Both the position numbers and the translations under genes were made by a program. A stretch of DNA of 64,000 bases from assembly GCA_965153355.1 (NCBI GenBank), contig OZ231127.1, positions 17,422,001 through 17,486,000 on the forward strand, read 5' to 3'. This document shows, one piece after another, positions 10,453 through 23,382 of the stretch. Below the pieces are notes generated by a model that worked only from the letters and a program-made list of their open reading frames with translations, had not been told where the DNA came from and searched no databases. Position 1 is the first letter of the stretch. Every line of letters begins with the position of its first letter. The DNA comes from Flaccisagitta enflata. Lineage: Eukaryota; Chaetognatha; Sagittoidea; Aphragmophora.

Positions 10453-12739
10453 ATGTCTACATCTGACCCTGCCCAAACTCGCGGTGAATACCGTAGAAAT
10501 AACGCTGACCCTGCCCCAGCTCGCCGTGACTACGAAGGAAGTGGCGCTGATTCGACATCTCGTAGTGGCGTCAGCGGCGATGCTGTCGCGGCTTCGACAG
10601 CTTCCACATCTCAACGCGGATTGGGTTCAGATGGCGCCGGAGTCGAACTTGGCGTTCCTCAGACTTCCGTCAACGTCGTTTCCGGCGAGGACGATTACGG
10701 TGTTCTTCTCACGCCGCCTCTGCATTTGTTAGCGGCGTTATCGGCGCCGGCTGTCAAAGGGGCATCTCCATCGGTCGAAACGCCGCCGCTTCCCAAAACT
10801 ATCGCCGAGATCATGTTACCCGTCAAAGTGTCTCCTTTCAACGAACCCGTTAAAATCGTCGACCTCGCCTTGAGGCTCGCCAACGTGGCGCTGGCCAAAG
10901 ATTTGGGTTTTGAAAATGGGCAATTCTTCGTGACTCTGACTTTGGGCAGGATCATCATCTCAACCGCTATGGAAGCAACACCGCATTTGGCCAAAGCCGC
11001 TTGCTATCATCAATCGGTTACCACTATGACAAACGCCGACTACATCAAACTCTGTTACGTCGGCAACGACGTCATATTGGGACTCTGCGCCGACGAAAAC
11101 TCTGCGTTGTCGGGCAGTTATCAATATGATCTGTTGTGCGGCGAAAGGAAAGTGTCCAAAGATCGATTACCTCGTTGCTCCAACTGCGACGTCACCGGAC
11201 ATACCTCGCATTTCTGTCTACAGACGGATCAAGAATTTAGCGTGTGCAGGCGCCAAAAGTTTTAGCAGCCCCCCCTACAGCCCAAACGGCTTAACCGATT
11301 TTCACTTTTGGGGCATCTCTGGATACCTTGAAAGAATTAATACGGCGCCTCCGAGGCGATTTTCCAATTTTAACCATTAACCCCCCCAAAAGACCACCCC
11401 TTGCCCACCATGGAGCCAACCCCGAGGCCCAAAAAATCAGAAAATTTTTTTTTCTCGAAAATTTAAGTTTTTCTCAATGGGATCGTGTACACTGATGTCT
11501 TGAGCGATACTTAATCACATTTTCAGCTCTTTTTTTCATGATTTTTTTGCGTAGAAATATGGATTTTTCAGCCAAGTGTCAATCTTTACCAAATTCAGAT
11601 TAGACCATGTCTTAAAAAACTTCAATTTTTCAGCGGATTATGTTCATTTGGTCCGTAGAAACAGGTGTATCCATCGCTGAAGACATCATTGAACAAGATT
11701 CTGTGGGAGAAATTTGAAATTTTGGGAAAAATAATTTTTCGATTTTTTTGGACCTCCGGGGTGGTTCCAGGGTGGACAAGGGGTGGTCATTTAGGGGTGT
11801 TAACGGTTGAATTTTAAAAATCGCCAAAGTGGCGCCATGTTAATTTTCCCAAGGTATCCAAAGATGCCCTAAGAGTGAAAATCGGTTGAGCCGTTTAAGC
11901 TGTAGGGGGGGCTGCTAAAACTTTTGGCGTCTGCACACGCTAAATAATTGATCCGTCTGTAGAGTGTCAATCCACCGATATGATGTTCGTAGAACCGAAG
12001 GAGAAAGGAAAGTCATTCAAGAAACAGCCATTCAAACGATTTAAACACAACACGCCGAAAAAGACGCCACCGTCGGGACCACCAGCATCAACAGACCCAG
12101 CTTCAACATCAACCAACAACTCCTCCTCCGACGTCTTTGGACGATGCGAATTGGTTCATCAAACAATTGATGGCGGAAGTGGAAGGCGAAGAGGAAGAGA
12201 AAGAGAAAGAAAAAGGTCGTAACAAATTTGACAAGTTGCAAGAGTCTCTCTTAGCTTTGGCCAAGCGGAACAATCTTCCAGCGTCGATTTTCAATTTATC
12301 CGATGATGACAACTGAATGCTTCGACTTCGCTTTTAACCGCTCCTCAGCCATCAACATCGTCTTCTCGTGACAAAAAGAGTGTCACGCCGTCATCATCTT
12401 CGTCGATGTCACAACAGCAGCAGCAGAAGCAGCAGCAGCAGCGCCGCAAAGCCTCTCCAGATCCTCCTCGTTCCTCCTCCTCCTCCTTAACAAAGTCGCA
12501 GTGATTCTCGATCCGTCAGCCCTGATCATCATCGGAATCGCGACGGCGAAAGAGCGTCATCTTCTTCTTCAAAACAGAAAACCGGATCGTCGGTCGACCA
12601 CTCGCATCAAAGAGACAGGAATCATCGATCTCATAGTCGCAGTCCATCGCATCGTAAATCCAGTGGTAAAGACGACGAGTCAAAATCTCAACGCTCCGGA
12701 TCACGAAATAACAATGACAATAAAAATTCGGATAAATAA
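10453..12739 (+). pseudogene. Broken zinc-knuckle Gag/ORF1-like gene
   Basis: The ATG at 10453 opens a frame to 11265 with a low-complexity Ser/Ala/Asp-rich N terminus. It also has a region around residues 110-230 predicted to be folded, and a retroviral-type CCHC zinc knuckle (C-X2-C-X4-H-X4-C, CSNCDVTGHTSHFC, about 11178-11218). Such knuckles mark Gag or LINE ORF1 proteins that bind nucleic acid. The frame is interrupted at 11221-11959 by a MITE and resumes in the same phase at 11962 with a Lys-rich stretch. It then shifts frame near 12130 (a D/E-rich segment ends at TGA 12314-12316) and shifts again through Gln/Ser tracts. It ends in an SR-rich tail (about 12500-12739). No protease or RT of its own frame follows directly. 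It could be ORF1 of the adjacent LINE or a separate LTR-element Gag; codon composition (GC-rich) differs from the LINE RT. Confidence 0.65.
11221..11959. mobile_element. MITE inside the zinc-knuckle gene, TA duplication
   Basis: The ends CAGACGGATCAAGAATTTAG and TAATTGATCCGTCTG are the outer parts of imperfect inverted repeats of about 110 bp. The left arm includes GCCAAAAGTTTTAGCAGCC and the right arm GGCTGCTAAAACTTTTGGC. TA is duplicated at 11219-11220 and 11960-11961. The element is 739 bp and non-coding. Element plus one TA is 741 bp, a multiple of three, so the host frame is in phase on both sides. Confidence 0.88.
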
Positions 12740-12781
12740 CCGGTTTCAATGAAGGACATTCAGAGGTTGATACGTCTCAAC

Positions 12782-12817
<36 letters not shown>

Positions 12818-13174
12818 GCAGAAAATATTATTTTACGGTTAGGGTGTTCTTTTGATTTTATTCTACATATACATGTGACATCTTTGCTCAATCTAATCAC
12901 TGTCTCTTGCGCTTTGTAAAATCCGTATCGCTTCTCTTTATGTTGTCTTACAGTTTTAGAGACCCATGGATACCGATCAAAAAACAATTAATCGATTTTC
13001 AAGATCATGTGACAGTCGTGAGTGAGGCTATCGCGATTGAGTTGAAACCGACTTATCACATGCTTTTCTCCAATCCCAGCGCCGCCAACTGGAGATCATG
13101 CGAGTTGGTATTATTTACTGTGTGTATCTGTAGTTCAGATCAGAGTGTTTGTATATATTTGTGTATGTGTGTGT

Positions 13175-13248
<74 letters not shown>
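12640..13248 (+). repeat. Long direct repeat, left copy (flanks LINE)
   Basis: From CGCAGTCCATCGCATCG (12639) onward, this segment matches 16641-17258 almost base for base. It includes the SR-tail coding sequence, a (GACA)n tract (12781-12817), ATATTATTTTACGGTTAGGG and a terminal (GT)n array (about 13150-13248). The left copy has about 26 extra bases near 13039-13064. The LINE begins immediately after the (GT)n array. Confidence 0.85.
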
Positions 13249-13250
<2 letters not shown>

Positions 13251-15513
13251 TGATGATTTGGGGTCAGACCATCTGCCCCTACATTGCGAACTTACCTTTG
13301 GCAACCCTCAACCTAACAATCCAACTTTCTACCGGAATGTCTCTCAAATGGACTGCACTCGATTCAAAGAACTCATCAACAACAAGGTTAGCTCTCTCCC
13401 GATGATTTTTGAGACAGCCACTGAACTAGATAGAATAGCTAATGACCTTCCTAATGTGGTAAAAGAGGCCTTCGAAGCCTCATGCCCACTGAGGGAGAAA
13501 AAGACCAAAACCAGGCCAGTATCAAAAGAGATATTGGCACTGATAAAAAGAAAAAGAAAGCTACGCAGAGAGAAGGGCGCTGCAATGGTAAGAGGCGACC
13601 TACTCACCGCTCAAAACATTCAGAGAGAAAGCAACCTGGTTGGGAACCAGATAAAAAAACAGCAAAAATTAGAGCAAAGAGTCAAACATGAGGCAGCCTG
13701 CAGCAAACTTGCAGGGGAATCTGACCCCCGCAAGTTCTTCCAATCAGTCAAAAGACTGACATGTGACGAAGAGGGGACAACGGTCCACACAAAAACAATT
13801 CAAGATGAGTTAGGGAACATAGCTAGCACGGCTGCAGAAAGGATAGAACTCTTTGCAAATAGATTGGAACGAGTGCATCAGACTCCAGAATTTGTGGGAT
13901 TTGATGATGGCTGGAAAATAAGTGTGGAAAGATATATACGGCAAAATGATATAGCTTTCAATACTAACCCCATCGCCAAATATTTGGAGCCTGAAGAGGG
14001 GGATGACTCTCCACTGGTGACTCAACCTACAGTGGAAGAGGTGGCCGACCACCTTAAAAGATGTAAGACTAAGTCAGCCGCTGGCCTTGATGGTGTTGGC
14101 TACAACCTCCTAAAGAAGGTTCCTCCCTCTTATCTAGCCTACATTACAAAGTTTTTTGGGGCCTGTATAAAGATAGGATACTTTCCTAAGGTCTGGAAGC
14201 ATGCCAAGACCATAATGGTGCCTAAGCCTGGGAAAGATTCATCCCAGGCAAAAAATTACCGACCTATATCCCTCCTCTCCTGTCTAGGAAAACTATTTGA
14301 GAGACTGCTGGCAGGCAGGCTCAGTAATTTTCTTGAATCCAAAGGAATATTTAACAGAAACCAAAGTGGTTACAGAAAAGGTAAAATGAGTTCTGACCAT
14401 TTGTTGAGACTTGTAGAGGAGAGCCATAAAGGTTTCAGAGCAGGTGAAGTAACAGCTAGCTTGTTTTTGGATGCAGAGGCAGCCTTTGACAAGTGTTGGC
14501 ATGATGGTGTCAAATTCAAACTAAAGAACACACTTGGCTTGCCAGACAGAATAGTCAGGGTACTTAGCTCATTCCTTACCGAAAGAACACTGCAAGTTAC
14601 TGAAATGGGGCTCTTCTCTAAAGTTGTCAACCTGAGGGCTGGGACACCCCAAGGGAGCTGCCTGTCCCCACTCATCTACATCATCTCTGTGAATGACCTA
14701 CCAACAGGGGAAGACACAGGTACAGGCCACTACCAATTTGCTGATGACATTGCCGTCTGTGGCAGCGCCAAGACTGAGATGCTGGCCGTCCGAAAAATCC
14801 AGAGGGCAGTAGACGCCATAGAAGGATGGTGCCGTAAGTGGCGTGTGAAGCTTAACGGAGATAAATCTAACTTGGTCATTCTAAGTAAAAAACGGGGAAA
14901 GCCAGATGAAAACCTGGCAATCCTCCTTTTCAATGATGTAGTGAGGCCGGTATCTAAGGCAAAATTTCTTGGGGTTGAGATAAATGAAACTCTCAACTTT
15001 AAGGATCATATTCAAGCTTTATCTCAAAGAGCAGAAAAAAGACTGAATATCCTTAGAATATTGGCATGGGGTGGGACCGATCCAAAGATCCTCATCAGAC
15101 TTTACAAAGTTTATATCAGGTCAATCTTTGAATATGGGTCTGTCTGTTTTGTCCACTCCCCAGATAGTACACTTGACATAATGCAGAAAATTCAAAATCG
15201 AGCCATCCGTACTTGTCTCCGTCTGCCCAGATATGTCAGCCTGAAAATATTGCATGAAAGTGCCTGTCTGCCCATGATAAAGGTCCGTCTGCTGCAGCTG
15301 AGCTCAAAAATGGTGACCAAGATGAAAGTTGGGAACCCGGTTTTGGGCAAATTGATCAGTGAAAGAGAGGCAGAAGTGATCCAGCTAGTTCGCGCAAGTA
15401 CATCAAAGGATCAAAAAGTCATCTATCGGTCCCACCGCAGTCCTCTAGATGTCATCCTGCCTGCACAGCGCCCACCAAATCTTCCTCCATCTCCTACTCA
15501 AAATCATCTGTGA
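13249..15513 (+). CDS. Non-LTR retrotransposon reverse transcriptase (5'-truncated)
   Basis: Open frame of 754 codons starting directly after a (GT)n array and ending at TGA 15511-15513. It starts with the last motif of an APE-type endonuclease (GSDHLPL), so most of the endonuclease and any upstream ORF are missing. A full reverse transcriptase domain follows: NYRPISLLSCLGKLFERLL (about residues 335-355), SGYRKGKMSSDHLLRLVEE, LDAEAAFDKCW, AGTPQGSCLSPLIYI and the catalytic YQFADDIAV box (about residues 492-500). A typical C-terminal thumb/connection region ends it. The YADD-equivalent FADD and the order of blocks fit the Jockey/CR1 group of LINEs. It copies element RNA at a nicked target. With no start codon of its own and no endonuclease it is not autonomous. 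The longer frame to 12907 is only translated microsatellite. Confidence 0.93.
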
Positions 15514-16640
15514 CTCATCCTATTTAAAATATTGACGCCTAGGCACAATCACAAATGCCTCATCTCCTTGCTAGTTCTATTCATAGCCAGATCCCCCCAG
15601 CAACAGTACTATTTACATAGACTACGTTGGGTAAGGATCTGTGGGGGATGAGTCAGACGAGACAACTGCATACCAACTGCTAACAACGTAACAACTGTAT
15701 CTGACTGTCTGCCTCTCTCTCTCTCACTCTATCCCACAATGACAACTGCCTTATCTCCTTGCTAGTTCCATTCTTAGCCAGATCCCCCCAATGTAAGTAC
15801 TATTTACATAGACTACTTTGGGTAAGGATCTGCGGGAGATGAGTCAGACAAGAAACAGCTTCTAGAAGCCCCTACTACTGAATACCAACCGCCAACAACG
15901 TAACAATTCTGCCCCCTGTCGGTCTGTCACTCTTTCTCTCTCTGAGTCCACGGCCTAAGTCAATCCCAAAGAGTCGGTCCTTTGAAGGGGGGGTGGCTAC
16001 TCCACTTATTCTTTTTTCCCTTTTTTCCTATGTTGAACTTTCCTTTAGTATTTCTTGTAGATCTGTAATAACTTCCACTCCTTGTACGCATCAATACGTA
16101 GAAATGCTGTGCCTACTTATTCACGTTCTCCTATGTTAAACCTGCCTTTAGTCTTTCTCGAAGATTTACAATTCTTTGTATGTATCGATATGTAGATCTA
16201 CTGTCCGAATTTGAATGGACCAAAATGCCCAATTGCAGAAAAGAAAAAACAAAACAAAAACGCGATTTACTTGATTGCGCTCCTAGCCTGGCTTATCTCT
16301 GATCCGGGAAGAACTGACTCTTTGGGAAAAGCTGACTGCTTAGCATTTCCTTTTATTTTTTAAATGACTAGCAAACAAGCGATTAAAAAGAAGGTAAATA
16401 CATACATCTGTTTTTAGAAATGATCTAACTGCATTATGTCCACTTGCCTCAATCAAAAAAGCAAATCATGATCCGCTGACAATCTAAAAAGCAAATCATA
16501 AACCGCTCAACGTATGTAACGTATATACGAAACTGATTTATGTAAAATTGCGTAAGATTGATGTACGTAGGGTGTAGGGATGGTGACCCCATCCAAATCG
16601 TCCTTTTGGTCCTTCCAATAAATCCCATTTTCTCTCTCTC

Positions 16641-16641
<1 letters not shown>
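13249..16641 (+). mobile_element. 5'-truncated LINE
   Basis: This consists of the RT frame, then a 3' region carrying two copies of an approximately 95-bp block (about 15565-15667 and 15757-15857; TAGCCAGATCCCCCCA to GGGGATGAGTCAGACGA). Next come pyrimidine-rich blocks and a terminal segment GTGTAGGGATGGTGACCCCA to AATAAATCCCATTTTCTCTC (16569-16640). The same 3' end occurs at 20178-21178. The 3' tail is a short CT run after AATAAA rather than poly(A). Confidence 0.88.
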
Positions 16642-17261
<620 letters not shown>

Positions 17262-17299
17262 GCTGTGTAAGCTGTGTGATCTCTGAATCATGTCTTATC

Positions 17300-17352
17300 T
17301 ATCTCTCTCTCTTTCTCTCTATCCCTGTCTCTGTCTCTGTCAATGTCTCTGT

Positions 17353-17430
<78 letters not shown>
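17300..17430. repeat. (CT)n / (CTGTCT)n microsatellite
   Basis: Pyrimidine tract, nearly pure CT from about 17357 to 17430. Confidence 0.95.
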
Positions 17431-17433
<3 letters not shown>

Positions 17434-17439
17434 TCCCAA

Positions 17440-17815
17440 TCCGTTGGTCCAACAATCTGTTGGTCCGTTGGTTCACCAGTCCACCGGTCAACTACTTATT
17501 CGTGTTTGGCCACGTTGAGATCCTTTACACTTTTTTTAAGACAACATTTTAAGTCATGTGCTACGAGGTTCTACACCTCGCTATGTTGGTTGGTCGGTAG
17601 ATCGATCGGTTGGCCCCCTTTTTGGGCAGCGGCCCCGAAGGGGTCGATGACTTATGCTTTCACACTAGAGTTTGGAGTTTCAAACAAAATATATAACGGA
17701 AGTATAATTGAGATTATACACTTATCTTTTTTTAAAAGAACCAAGTTTATAAGAACGTTAGGCTTCAAATTGTTAAAAATTTAAGAACATGCTAAGAACA
17801 TTGGAAGGCTTCATT
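17440..17815. repeat. Fragments of three element families
   Basis: GTTGGTCCGTTGG words (17450-17480) match the (GTCC)n family. GGGCAGCGGCCCCGAAGGGG plus ATGACTTATGCTTTCACAC (17625-17668) is the GGGCAGCGG TIR box. AAGAACCAAGTTTATAAGAACG (about 17735-17800) is the TATAAGAAC MITE end. None is complete. Confidence 0.6.
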
Positions 17816-18065
17816 TCTTCAATTACGGGTACGCGACTAATAATGTCCCAAATCAAACAATCGAAAAACATGTTGTCAGAGCCTTCTTTACTACTTTGTC
17901 GTTTTGTCTCTCTGTACGTTCAATGACGTCCTTTATCTGTTTCTCCATGTCCATACATAGAGAAGCGCCAAATACAATCCATTGCCTGATCGAGCTTGTT
18001 TCTTCGATTCATGTGTGAGTGCTGTAACCCGTGGAGGCTAAAAACTACCTCTCCGATGATCAAAA

Positions 18066-18085
18066 GAAACAAGAACAACAACAAT

Positions 18086-18144
<59 letters not shown>

Positions 18145-18240
18145 CCACAACCACAACAACAACCACAACCACCACCACAACAACAACAACAACAACAACA
18201 ACCACAACCACAACCACAACAACAACAACAACAACAACAG
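18066..18240. repeat. (AAC)n microsatellite
   Basis: An AAC/ACC trinucleotide tract of about 175 bp. Poly-N/poly-L frames through it are artefacts. Confidence 0.97.
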
Positions 18241-18353
18241 AATTAGAACAAATTAAAAACGTGAAGAAATATTGAACGAGAACAGCAGTTAAATCAAGAT
18301 ATCAGGATATTATGTGAATTTTTATCATCTTTGAGATGAATTTAAATAATTAA

Positions 18354-18549
18354 TAAGGCCGGATACACGGCTACCTAAAATGCGTACCAGTGGGCAGGGG
18401 CAGTGATAAAAAAGCTATCCATGCATTTCGGCAGGAGCAGTAATGCAATAACCACCCATAAACACCGAAAAAATAACAAAAAAAAAGTTTGATGGACGAA
18501 CGGACGGACGGACAAAGCGGGTTGAAGAGTCGCGTGCACGCGACTAAAA
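18354..18549 (-). mobile_element. Hairpin/(GTCC)n interspersed element
   Basis: Minus-oriented copy: AAGGCCGGATACACGGCTACC, GTGGGCAGGGGCAG, GACGGACGGACAAAGCGGG, then the hairpin GTCGCGTGCACGCGAC (18529-18544) and TAAAAA. Complete in both end boxes. Confidence 0.75.
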
Positions 18550-18780
18550 ATGGATTTGTTATCAGCAGGTTGCAAACTCATCATGAAGAATAGTGACAAA
18601 CACTGAATATACATACATTTGCATGGTTGGAAATCCAGTTATCAGTGTTTATGTGTGCTTTGCATGATGAGTTGACAACTTGCTGACAACATCTATTTTC
18701 AAATTCATCCCAAAGATAATATTAATTCATATGATATCATGTTTCACTTTACGATGTAAAGGATCCGTCGCCTCCAGACT

Positions 18781-18781
<1 letters not shown>

Positions 18782-18858
<77 letters not shown>

Positions 18859-18890
18859 TTATATATTTATATATATATATATATATATAT
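18782..18890. repeat. (CA)n-(TA)n microsatellite
   Basis: A compound dinucleotide tract. The (TA)n part borders the next MITE and supplies its TA target. Confidence 0.97.
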
Positions 18891-18891
18891 A

Positions 18892-19067
18892 CAGTGGAAC
18901 CCCGCAATAACAGCCCCGTTTTTAAAGGTTCTCTACCAATAAAGGTCAACATTTTGAGGTCCCAAATAGTAGTTTTTAATGTGATTTCACCTCTCTTTAA
19001 AAGTTATCCTGAAATAAAGGTGATAAATCTTCAGTCCCAATGGGACCGATGAGGCGAGGTCCCACTG
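18892..19067. mobile_element. Pogo/Tigger-like MITE in a (TA)n tract
   Basis: A 176-bp element with ends CAGTGGAACCCCGC and GCGAGGTCCCACTG, flanked by TA in a TA dinucleotide repeat. It has the internal words AATAAAGGT on the left and GAAATAAAGGTGATAAAT on the right. The CAGTGGAACCCCGC terminus closely matches the pogo/Tigger TIR type. Confidence 0.85.
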
Positions 19068-19100
<33 letters not shown>

Positions 19101-19511
19101 ATTGAAAAAAGAGACAATTTTCAATGTTGGGAACAATTTAATGGGAGAAATGATGCTTAAAACGAATGTTTTTTTCATGATAAAGGAAAATGTAGAAACA
19201 TCTAACGCGTTTCGCTTTTAGCTTTGATTAAGTTCAAACAATTCCTTCAAAATTAAGGACTTTTGTTTTCACCCTCATTTCCTCCACTGAAGTAGCTAGA
19301 GTATCGACCTCTAGCTTGTTTGGCCCCATCAAAAGCAACTTCATACCTCAATTTCTCAAGCAGCTTCGAAAAGTTTTTTTTAAGTGACGGTCGAATTCGA
19401 TCGATACAATCTATTTCTTCGTCTATCTGGTGGGAGAAACGGTAATGTCTTCCTCATTCTTTTCCTCATCAATTGCCGCTCTCTCCCTTTCCATTTCCAT
19501 CTTTTCATCTG

Positions 19512-19680
<169 letters not shown>

Positions 19681-20177
19681 CTCCCCGGTGCGAAACAAAG
19701 TCGAAACATATCGAAGCTGCTTATCCCCCTCCGTCTTCCATTCATGACTTTCATAGCATACACTTCTTGATTGACAATAAAACATGCTGAATGATACTCT
19801 CATTTCCTCCATGATTTCTATCAGTAACGTTGTTTGCCATACCCTCTTCTTCATTTGCAAAGGAAGGAAGTTTCATTTCATATTCCATCAAACTTAAATC
19901 AAAGAATCGAATAATCTCAAATTTCAATTTCAATTCGATACTTTATTTTCGAACGTTGTGTCAATCAAACAGCGACGATTAGGAATAGGATTTGAGGGTC
20001 AGATGAAAGAGAGTCCAATCGCGCGGCAATCGCAAATATCCGATTCATGGTTCGCGCGTATCCGATACGTATCCGATAAAAAAAAATCTCTTGCTTCACT
20101 TCAGATAGCTTAGGATATTTTGAATACGCGCAACTACCTAAAGATCGGATAATTAGGTACTATAGTTAGTTAAAGGA

Positions 20178-21178
<1,001 letters not shown>

Positions 21179-21778
21179 TCTCTCACGAAGACGATAGGAG
21201 CGACGTCTTCCATCCCTTAAAGAAGAAAATGCGCAAATTATGATTCAAACTGTTGTTCATTGTGTACATACCTTCTCGTTAAAAAGTATATAAGCGGTCA
21301 GTAAGTCGATCGCCATGGTTTTCTCATTTCCCTTTCCTTCCAAATGCTCAGGTTATAAGTATTTTGTAAAGTGCTTCCATATTCATTTGTGACTTTCATG
21401 TCTCTGATTACAAACAATTGTCTGTTTCCAATTCACACTGGCATGAAGGAATCAACGTTCTGGGACTCCAAAAAGTGAGTTCTGTCTCTTAAAAGTGTAT
21501 TGAACAGTATCATCCTATTTCTTTCTTTTTCTGCCTTCTTCTCTTTTTCCTTCCTTCTTCCTATCTTTTCTTCCTTCTTCCTCTCTTTTCCCCTCTTCAC
21601 TTCATAGACTCATGAGCGTTCTCTTATTGTATTAAACAGATCTTGATATCGATTCATCCTGCAAATTCGGTGGAATTCATTCCCTTCACGCTTGGTCGAT
21701 CATCAGAAAGGAGGATAATCAGAACCGCCTTCGAGAAATCTAGCTATCTAGTGCCCAGTTACGTGAGCTGATTAGACA
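21179..21778 (+). repeat. 5' LTR remnant (3' 600 bp)
   Basis: Matches 29330-29808 plus 31248-31401 base for base apart from small indels. It contains a TATA-like AAAAAGTATATAAGCGGTCAG (about 21279-21300) and ends at ATTAGACA, exactly where the two copies stop matching. Identical ends in CA, a promoter-like TATA and a Gag frame between the two copies make these LTRs. The 5' portion of this copy is missing, with LINE sequence in its place. Confidence 0.7.
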
Positions 21779-21977
21779 ATATCAAGATTTGGAGCTCAAG
21801 GGCACTGGTACATCCGCCGCCACCTTCGCCGCCACCGGAAAACGCTCACCCGAAAAGACGCCAAACGCGACAAGCATCGTCGTCCCTCGGTTGCGCAACA
21901 TCCTCAGCGACGAAATGGCTCAAATCAACGGACATTTGTGATAATACAGAATCAATGTCGTCACGTCATGTTTTGGT

Positions 21978-22016
<39 letters not shown>

Positions 22017-22028
22017 AACAACATCAAT

Positions 22029-22065
<37 letters not shown>

Positions 22066-22647
22066 GCAAATTTTAACTCAAGAGCACCAGTCTATCCGAC
22101 TCCATCTTTGCCGCTGCCGTCGCCACCGCCGCCGTCGTCGCCGCTCACCCGCAAGACGACAATTCGTGCATTGTCTTCTTGGGTTGCGCATCAATCCCCC
22201 GCGACAACACCGGCACCGCCGACGGCACCAGATCGAGGAAAAACAGGAGCTTCTGGACCCGGCCCCTTCGAGGCGTCCAGTTACCAACGCTGTTCACATG
22301 TGTTCACAGGTCATCATCCTTCGCACTACTCGAGACGTTCAAAATTTTTAAAACTCGTCCTTGATTCCTTTGCGATCCCTATCGCCTTCCATTATTCCCA
22401 AACTGTATTCATGTGACAAGTCTTATTGTCACCCTCGCGATCTTGATCCTTTCATCTTCTCTCCCTTCTTACTTCGTCGTCTCCTCCTCTTCCTCTCTTT
22501 CATCGACTACTGTCTCGTCAGTTATTCTTTTCCAAAGACAAAGAATGAATTGGAAAGAGCAACCGTCCACGCGGATCTACTCTTGTGTTTTTTTTCTCCT
22601 TCCTTCTCGTTAAACTCGGTAAATCGCCCCAAACTGAAAAGTAACAA

Positions 22648-22703
<56 letters not shown>

Positions 22704-23382
22704 TTTATCCCAAGGGCACTAGTGTATCCGCCTCCATCCTCGACGCCGCCGTCACCACCGCCGCCACCGCTCACCCGCAAAAAGCCAATTCGCGCATTGT
22801 CTTCTTCGGTTGCGCATCAACGGCACCGCCGACGGCACCAGATCGTTTTAAAGGAAAAGCAGGAGCTTCTGGACCCGGCCCCTTCGAGGGGCTGTCCAGG
22901 ACGACCACCAAACTCGTCAAGCACCGTGGAGATTGGTCAAAAAGGGGGTTTGGTGCAAACACCAACACCCTTTTCACAGGGTGAGCCCAACAAGAGAGTG
23001 TTAATTATCTTTTCTTCACTTTCTTTGCCCCAGACCGACATACAGACAGACAAGTTCAAAAGTTTTAATCTCACCTCGACCTTGAGGCCAATCCTGCTCG
23101 AAGCCTATTGTTCTCAATCCTGCCCGCCTCTCATGACTCTTATTCACTGCCAATCCTGCTTCCTATCCCCAAAATCGCGATCCTAAGCTAAAACTAAAAA
23201 CGACCATCTCTGTCTCATGCCTTTTTTCTTCCCAATTAAATCCGCATGTTCGTGCCTTTGACGACCAATTCGAGGTAACGACGGCGCGCCCATCCTCGTC
23301 GCCTCTAGAAACCGCCCACCCGCAAGACGCCAAACGCAGTACGCATCGTCGTTTTTGGTTGCGCATCATTCTACGCGACAAA
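21779..23382 (+). other. Leader of the LTR element with four repeated modules and (AAC)n
   Basis: No convincing gene is seen. A GC-rich module of about 85 bp recurs at about 21815-21900, 22095-22195, 22738-22822 and 23280-23370. It runs CGCCGCC...CGCTCACCCGCAA...GCATCGTCGT/GCATTGTCTTC...GGTTGCGCA. A second block, GGCACCAGATCG...CAGGAGCTTCTGGACCCGGC, recurs at about 22217-22275 and 22832-22890. (AAC)n tracts lie at 21976-22065 and 22646-22702. The last module abuts the Gag start. Confidence 0.6.

Noticed and set aside
12907-13248. N-terminal extension of the RT frame (to 868 codons) with a poly-CV tract
   Set aside because: The extension is translated host DNA plus a (GT)n microsatellite. The same DNA occurs without the RT at 16909-17258, so it is not part of the LINE protein.
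22361-22984. 207-codon frame with poly-N
   Set aside because: Runs through an (AAC)n tract and leader modules of the LTR element. No domain, and the repeated module is also present out of frame elsewhere.
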